The notes beneath the pieces are model-generated. The model was not told the DNA's origin. It saw only the letters and a program-made list of their open reading frames with translations, and searched no databases. From a virus, in IMG/VR virus record IMGVR_UViG_3300013132_003882, positions 1 to 64,000 of that record: a stretch of DNA of 64,000 bases, one strand, 5' to 3'. Numbering within the stretch: position 1 is the first letter of the stretch; every line of letters begins with the position of its first letter. Made by a program: the position numbers and the translations under genes. Of the stretch, positions 60,100-64,000 are shown in pieces.

Positions 60100-60128
60100 T
60101 TGACGTGATATTCCTGATCTGCTATACT
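60100..60128 (+). promoter_or_regulatory. Early-type promoter TTGACG-17-TATACT
   Basis: TTGACG (60100-60105) and TATACT (60123-60128), spacer 17, preceded by TAATACTTTTTACTACT as in other cassettes. Confidence 0.8.
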
Positions 60129-60155
60129 ACGGGTATTGTATTGCAAAGGATTGAC

Positions 60156-60392
60156 ATGAATGACTGGGATCGTAGCAACCTGCATTTTATTCTGGATAGT
60201 GATGAGGCCACGTTAGAGGACTTTTATTCCTGGGCCACCGAAGATGACTTGGCCTATGCATTGAGTCTGGTGCGGCAAGCCAAGACAGAATTGCTGTTAC
60301 AAGAAGCAGGAATCTTGGATGAACTGTTGACCGCGGCCACAGCGGATGATGTATCAGAAGCCAACACCATGCTAAAACAATTTCAACTATGA
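60156..60392 (+). CDS. Small acidic conserved phage protein, 78 aa
   Basis: It starts MNDWDRSNLHFILDSDE and is helical and acidic, resembling short conserved proteins of T4-like aquatic phages. GCAAAGGATTGAC precedes the ATG. Unknown function. Confidence 0.7.
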   Translation: MNDWDRSNLHFILDSDEATLEDFYSWATEDDLAYALSLVRQAKTELLLQEAGILDELLTAATADDVSEANTMLKQFQL

Positions 60393-60624
60393 ATCATCGG
60401 GTGTTGATCACCTAAAAGAACCCGCTGGGGTAACGCCTGGCTAGTATGACCCGTACGAAGGAGAAGTGAGTTCGTGACTCAAGGGTGGTACCACTCCTAC
60501 CGAAGTGGCGCTGGCAATGCGAGAACGGACCCTGTCGTGAAGCGGGTGGAAGGTGTGTGAGATTTGCGGGGCAACCCAAGAGATGATACACTAAATTACC
60601 GCCGGGGGTCGCAGAGCATCATGG
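60393..60624 (+). ncRNA. Structured non-coding RNA candidate 3
   Basis: No gene is visible in this stretch, which is part of the longest gene-free gap in the window. ACCCGCT (60420-60426) pairs perfectly with AGCGGGT (60541-60547) and encloses hairpins GAGT/ACTC (60468-60480) and CCACT/AGTGG (60491-60508). GGTG/CACC (60400-60412) lies before it and TTGC-GGG-GCAA after. It can be transcribed from the promoter at 60100. It shows no clear similarity to candidates 1 and 2. Confidence 0.5.
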
Positions 60625-60653
60625 TTGACAATTAAGTTTGTTGGCTATATACT
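60625..60653 (+). promoter_or_regulatory. sigma70 promoter TTGACA-17-TATACT
   Basis: TTGACA (60625-60630) and TATACT (60648-60653). The start codon of the next gene is 54 bases further, after AAGAAGGAGAAAG. Confidence 0.78.
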
Positions 60654-60706
60654 GCAAGTGTTCATTAACCAATCTGGCATTGTGTCCAGTAAAGAAGGAG
60701 AAAGAA

Positions 60707-61756
60707 ATGGCTGCAAAACGCCTGGTTCGTAAATTCACAGAAGTGGTTGCCGAAGTTGAACGCCAACTCAAAGCTCACTACAATGTAACTCAAAAAGAAC
60801 TTGATGCATGGCGTGCCCGTGCTCAAGCATCTGAACATCTATTTCCCCACAGCACCATGATTGCCATTGAGGACTTGTGGATTGATTATGAGGTGCAACG
60901 CGATGTTATACATAAGCACGTGATCAATATCATGCGCAAATGGGATGCTCGTATCTGCTCACCAGGCAGTGCATGCCGCATCAATGGCTCCAACATCTAT
61001 TTGTATGATGCACAACACCGTACCTTGGCCGCAGCCTTGTTGGGATTTACAGAAATTCCCTGCGCAGTGGTCGAAACAGATGATCCCAACTTTGCCAGCT
61101 ATGCATTTGAAATGCTCAATGACACTGGTGTCAAACGTCTGACACCCGGGGACCTGCACCGCAACGCCTTGGTGCGTTACAAAAATGGCAGCCGTGACAT
61201 CAAGGTGGTTCGTGCCAAAACCATGCAAGATCAATTTGATTCAGCAGGCATTGACTTGCAAGACAAAGGATCACGTGCGTCTGACAATCTGCGTGGTGAC
61301 AATGACTACTACTTCAGTCACTTCAAATATGCACAAAAGGGCATTGAAATAGATGACTCGGGTAAAATCTTGTTGAACATACTGTCAGCTATCAAAGATA
61401 CATTTCCCATGCAAGAAGAAATTGATCAAGGTGTGTACATTGGATTGTACGAACTGCATCGTATTTCTGGAACCAGCGCCAACACTAAGCTACCCGCAGG
61501 TTGGATGAAGTTTGTGCTGGAAGCCATAAAGCCTACATTCAAGAGTTCTAGTTTGATACATGCCAAAGGCAAAGTGCAATGGGAACATGTTAACCCAGGT
61601 TCCACTTGGAGTGCGCCCAGTGCCATGGCTAACTTTTTACGTGAGTTATATCTGCGCAACGGTGGCACAATAAACTTGCCTTATCACGGTGAAGGTGCTA
61701 AAATGGGCATTGAAGCTGGAAATATTGCCCCTGGTCTTTTCCCCGAGGAGAAATAG
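60707..61756 (+). CDS. ParB/Srx-fold (DGQHR-type) protein, 349 aa
   Basis: Residues 53-125 resemble the ParB N-terminal nuclease/CTPase fold: IEDLWIDYEVQRD, NIYLYDAQHRTLAAALLGF and an AVVET strand. DAQHR is the hallmark box of this group, seen in ParB, sulfiredoxin and DndB-like proteins. The C-terminal half is unassigned. It is followed immediately by a small nuclease-like protein, so the two may act together on DNA. Confidence 0.8.
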   Translation: MAAKRLVRKFTEVVAEVERQLKAHYNVTQKELDAWRARAQASEHLFPHSTMIAIEDLWIDYEVQRDVIHKHVINIMRKWDARICSPGSACRINGSNIYLYDAQHRTLAAALLGFTEIPCAVVETDDPNFASYAFEMLNDTGVKRLTPGDLHRNALVRYKNGSRDIKVVRAKTMQDQFDSAGIDLQDKGSRASDNLRGDNDYYFSHFKYAQKGIEIDDSGKILLNILSAIKDTFPMQEEIDQGVYIGLYELHRISGTSANTKLPAGWMKFVLEAIKPTFKSSSLIHAKGKVQWEHVNPGSTWSAPSAMANFLRELYLRNGGTINLPYHGEGAKMGIEAGNIAPGLFPEEK

Positions 61757-61757
61757 C

Positions 61758-62222
61758 ATGAATAATGCATTGACCCATACAATTTTTGGCAATGAGCTTT
61801 CAAAAATGATGTCTCTTGACAATGCTATTAATCTCTTGCTTTCTATGAATTTAATAAATGTAGGAGAATTAGCTGAGCAGGCAATCAGTAAAAAATCAGG
61901 TGTTGCAATGTGCGGTAAAAATACTGCCAATATTGATTTGGTGTCGGGGGTACAGATCAAATATTCTACTGTAAAAATGCCTGCAAGTTCAGACAGGTAT
62001 TTGGCATACATCTCTATCAACACCACAGCCCCTATACTGTGCGTGATCAATAATCCTGTGCTCAATACGCAGTATTTCCTTCATATTCCTTATCGTGCCT
62101 TTGGGCATCTCAGTGGAAATTGCATTGCTATTTCTTTTGGGGTAGATGGACATCCAGGATCAAGCCAATGGTGGAATTACCAAGTAGATACTTTTGAAGA
62201 ATTGTGTGAGCTGGCAAAATGA
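61758..62222 (+). CDS. Putative PD-(D/E)XK-like small protein, 154 aa
   Basis: The ATG at 61758 has GAGGAGAAATAGC upstream. The segment ANIDLVSGVQIKYS has an Asp (D60) and QxK (66-68), spaced like the core of restriction-endonuclease folds, with an upstream Glu in GELAEQA. It is AT-richer than both neighbours, suggesting recent arrival. The nuclease call is tentative. Confidence 0.55.
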   Translation: MNNALTHTIFGNELSKMMSLDNAINLLLSMNLINVGELAEQAISKKSGVAMCGKNTANIDLVSGVQIKYSTVKMPASSDRYLAYISINTTAPILCVINNPVLNTQYFLHIPYRAFGHLSGNCIAISFGVDGHPGSSQWWNYQVDTFEELCELAK

Positions 62223-62797
62223 ATTTACAAGAAGCACTTGAACAATTCACTGCACCTGTGTATGGTAAGACCCGACGCACCGCGGAAACATACCAAACTG
62301 TGGCTAGCTACTGTACCCGCAACTTGACTCGTCTTGTGGCAGAATACAACGCTATTCAAAATGATCAACAACTCATGCGTGAAATACGCAATGACATTGA
62401 CACTTATCTGCGCCGCTATCACGAATACTGTATCAAACAACGTGATGGCATGCTGGCACACTATCACGAAATTGGTGCGGACGAGGAGTGTGACTTTGAA
62501 CATTTGATTCCAGCGGCAAGAATCCGAGATTTGTTGTTGTCCAGAACTATCACAGTTGAGCAGGCATTGAATGCACCCACAGTGAGATTGAGCAGAATCA
62601 AACACGAATTGCTCAAGGATGCTGGTTGGGCAGCCACCACACCCAACATGTGGTTGCCGTTCCTGAGATACACTCAGGTGTTTGTCACTGAATTTGAAAC
62701 GCACGATGGCACTGCAATTGATCCTGAGAATTGGACTTTGCAAAATCATTACAACTATTTTGATCATTTGGTTATTGACCTAAAGGAATCCGCATGA
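62219..62797 (+). CDS. Hypothetical protein, 192 aa
   Basis: Coupled by ATGA at both ends. It is highly helical (residues 20-90) with acidic and Arg-rich patches. No family was identified. Confidence 0.68.
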   Translation: MNLQEALEQFTAPVYGKTRRTAETYQTVASYCTRNLTRLVAEYNAIQNDQQLMREIRNDIDTYLRRYHEYCIKQRDGMLAHYHEIGADEECDFEHLIPAARIRDLLLSRTITVEQALNAPTVRLSRIKHELLKDAGWAATTPNMWLPFLRYTQVFVTEFETHDGTAIDPENWTLQNHYNYFDHLVIDLKESA

Positions 62798-63048
62798 CAA
62801 TGTTGCATCTCAATGCCAGGCCCTGGACTATGTTTGACCCCAATAACTCAGACCATAGACGCTACTACTATGATTTTGTTGCAACAGGTACTTGGGGTCG
62901 ATGCCCGGTGCGGTTTGTAGTGCCAGATGCACAAGGTGATTTGATTTCCATGATTCAACGCAGTCTGATCCGATGGTATGTGACACATGAGTTTGCCCCA
63001 CGAAAAAAACGACGACGTAACGGTGACGAGCATGAGGTAACACTCTAG
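62794..63048 (+). CDS. Hypothetical protein, 84 aa
   Basis: Aromatic N-terminal half and a strongly basic tail (APRKKRRRNG). Its last codons form part of the following terminator stem. Unknown. Confidence 0.62.
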   Translation: MTMLHLNARPWTMFDPNNSDHRRYYYDFVATGTWGRCPVRFVVPDAQGDLISMIQRSLIRWYVTHEFAPRKKRRRNGDEHEVTL

Positions 63049-63085
63049 CATTACTTTTTTAAGCCCTGCCCTGCGCAGGGTTATT
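63034..63085 (+). terminator. Double hairpin terminator
   Basis: GTAACACTCTAGCATTAC with TTTTTT is followed by CCCTGC...GCAGGG and TTATT. This is nearly the same arrangement as at 43083-43132. Confidence 0.7.
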
Positions 63086-63086
63086 C

Positions 63087-63116
63087 TAGACCAATAAAGG
63101 TCAAAAATGCTATAAT
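63087..63116 (+). promoter_or_regulatory. Early-type promoter, variant
   Basis: TAGACC (63087-63092) and TATAAT (63111-63116) with spacer 18. The leader CATATTGTAACAAAAGGAG matches that at 15181. Confidence 0.7.
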
Positions 63117-63146
63117 ATAGACATATTGTAACAAAAGGAGTGAGAA

Positions 63147-63620
63147 ATGGGAACACGCAGTCGAATTGGTGTCATGCATGGTGACAAAGTCAAATCAGTG
63201 TATTGCCACTGGGACGGGTATCTTTCGCACAATGGTCGCATCCTGCAAGAGTACTATGACTCAGCCCGGGCTAACGAGCTGGTAGCTTTAGGCGATCTTT
63301 CCAGCCTAGCACCTTCAATTGGTGAAAAACATGCATTCAGTCAGCATGATGTGCCTGCAGAAGAAGTAGAAGAATACAAGGCCAAAACTCAAGACTGGTG
63401 CACATTCTACGGACGCGACCGTGGCGAAACCGGCACTGAGTTTAAGGTGGCGCAGACCTTTGCGGATTTCTTGGCACAGAGCGAAGGTTGTGGTGCTGAG
63501 TTCTACTATATCATGCGGGATGGTGTGTGGTATTGTGGCGACACTTACGATCACAGCCCCATAAGCAAAAAGTTAACAGTTTTGGCCGACGCATTGGCCG
63601 CAGAATCGGTTGACCAATAA
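63147..63620 (+). CDS. Conserved phage protein of the MGTRSRIGV type, 157 aa
   Basis: The N-terminus MGTRSRIGVMHGD and VYCHWDGYLSHNGRIL mark a widespread phage protein family without known function. It has its own promoter and ribosome site. Its stop codon lies in the spacer of the next promoter. Confidence 0.8.
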   Translation: MGTRSRIGVMHGDKVKSVYCHWDGYLSHNGRILQEYYDSARANELVALGDLSSLAPSIGEKHAFSQHDVPAEEVEEYKAKTQDWCTFYGRDRGETGTEFKVAQTFADFLAQSEGCGAEFYYIMRDGVWYCGDTYDHSPISKKLTVLADALAAESVDQ

Positions 63621-63638
63621 TTCGCCAAATGCTATAAT
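63610..63638 (+). promoter_or_regulatory. Early-type promoter TTGACC-17-TATAAT
   Basis: TTGACC (63610-63615) and TATAAT (63633-63638). The leader has GCAAAAAGGAG. This copy is the closest to the family consensus. Confidence 0.88.
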
Positions 63639-63669
63639 AATCACATACAAAGCAAAAAGGAGTTCGCAA

Positions 63670-63879
63670 ATGGGTTTTGAACAAGTGGTATTGGACAAGG
63701 TTGCAAAAGTGCTGAAAGATAGCAATGCCGCCTGTTTCTTCTACGGTACGCTGAGTGTGACTTGCACAGAAGCAGAAGCTCGCCGAGTTTTCCACAAGTT
63801 ATCCAAGGACTACGGCGTGGGCAAAGTCCAGATCAGCAAGGACGGATCCTACGGTTATAACTTTGATTTTGTTGCATAA
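63670..63879 (+). CDS. Hypothetical protein, 69 aa
   Basis: AAAAAGGAGTTCGCAA precedes the ATG. A compact alpha/beta sequence (LSVTCTEAEARRVFHKLS, GVGKVQISKDG). Unknown function. Confidence 0.7.
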   Translation: MGFEQVVLDKVAKVLKDSNAACFFYGTLSVTCTEAEARRVFHKLSKDYGVGKVQISKDGSYGYNFDFVA

Positions 63880-63884
63880 AACAG

Positions 63885-63913
63885 TTGACCATTTTTCCCA
63901 TTTCGGGTATAAT
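63885..63913 (+). promoter_or_regulatory. Early-type promoter TTGACC-17-TATAAT
   Basis: TTGACC (63885-63890) and TATAAT (63908-63913); the leader holds AAAAGGAG. Confidence 0.87.
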
Positions 63914-63943
63914 AGTGGCATAGCGAAACAAAAGGAGCCTGCA

Positions 63944-64000
63944 ATGAACGACACACAAGAGATCTATTACGGCATGTTTACAGATGCAGGCAATCAGGCT
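63944..64000 (+). CDS. Unknown protein, 3' partial
   Basis: The ATG follows AAAAGGAGCCTGCA. The frame is open for 19 codons to the window edge (MNDTQEIYYGMF...). Too short to classify. Confidence 0.6.
   Translation, partial: MNDTQEIYYGMFTDAGNQA

Noticed and set aside
1-64000. tRNA and rRNA genes
   Set aside because: No cloverleaf with TTCRANNC loop and matching acceptor stem was found by eye; isolated GTTCGAATC words lie inside genes. A tRNAscan run would settle it.

Overview
The window looks like part of a large tailed-phage genome rather than a bacterial chromosome. It is packed with about 100 mostly small genes that often overlap by ATGA or TGATG. It carries a tailspike, a PAAR spike-tip protein and likely virion proteins, a nrdA/nrdB/glutaredoxin set, a T4-type DNA ligase, UvdE, a homing endonuclease, and many near-identical sigma70 promoters. 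Short TAAATA-type motifs in front of many genes recall T4-like late promoters. The host is Gram-negative (outer-membrane porin, lipoproteins, PhoB-type boxes). The phasin-like, PaaA, OprO/P-like and DUF3563-like genes suggest a betaproteobacterium; that host guess is inference. No tRNA, rRNA or CRISPR was seen.

Layout. 1-4.5 kb: a Pro/Ala-repeat protein, then an IscU / radical SAM / IscA operon and a PD-(D/E)XK exonuclease. 4.5-14.8 kb: tailspike, nrdA-methyltransferase-nrdB-glutaredoxin, and a virion block with PAAR. 14.8-23.3 kb: small promoter-driven genes, DNA ligase, a structured RNA candidate, a large membrane protein and an HldD-like epimerase. 22.1-26.4 kb: a proteostasis block of clpX, rpsU (bS21), dnaK, hsp20 and clpS; two ClpP-family genes lie at 46.1 and 48.3 kb. 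26.4-38.1 kb, mostly minus strand: a phosphate-stress island with pstS, an OprO/P-like porin, PlcP-type phosphoesterase, Agt-type glycosyltransferase, a c-type cytochrome and a compact DnaE-like polymerase. 38.1-42.7 kb: UDP-sugar dehydrogenase, 2OG oxygenase, amidinotransferase, UvdE. 42.8-46.1 kb: phasin-like protein, promoter cassettes, an RNA candidate and a run of exported lipoproteins. 46.1-64 kb: ClpP-like proteins, two further radical SAM systems, a homing-endonuclease insertion, many small genes, PaaA, a D,D-endopeptidase, a third RNA candidate and a ParB-like/nuclease pair.

The most striking system is the phosphate-stress island. Two separate minus-strand units, pstS-porin and plcP-agt-cytochrome, each start just downstream of a pair of 7-bp direct repeats 4 bp apart (CTGTAAC-type). 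This is the classic PHO-box geometry, and in both cases the repeats lie 11 nt before a TAAATA element. The encoded set would raise phosphate entry through the outer membrane, capture it in the periplasm, and strip phosphate from phospholipids while replacing them with glycolipid. It reads as a phage-borne, host-PhoB-controlled phosphate scavenging and lipid-remodelling programme.

Other notable points are the nearly complete Clp/DnaK chaperone-protease set, a solitary phenylacetyl-CoA epoxidase subunit PaaA, a homing endonuclease that brought its own replacement 3' end for the gene it invaded, three intergenic regions rich in perfect stems, and a recurrent terminator-promoter cassette that includes a leaderless class of genes.
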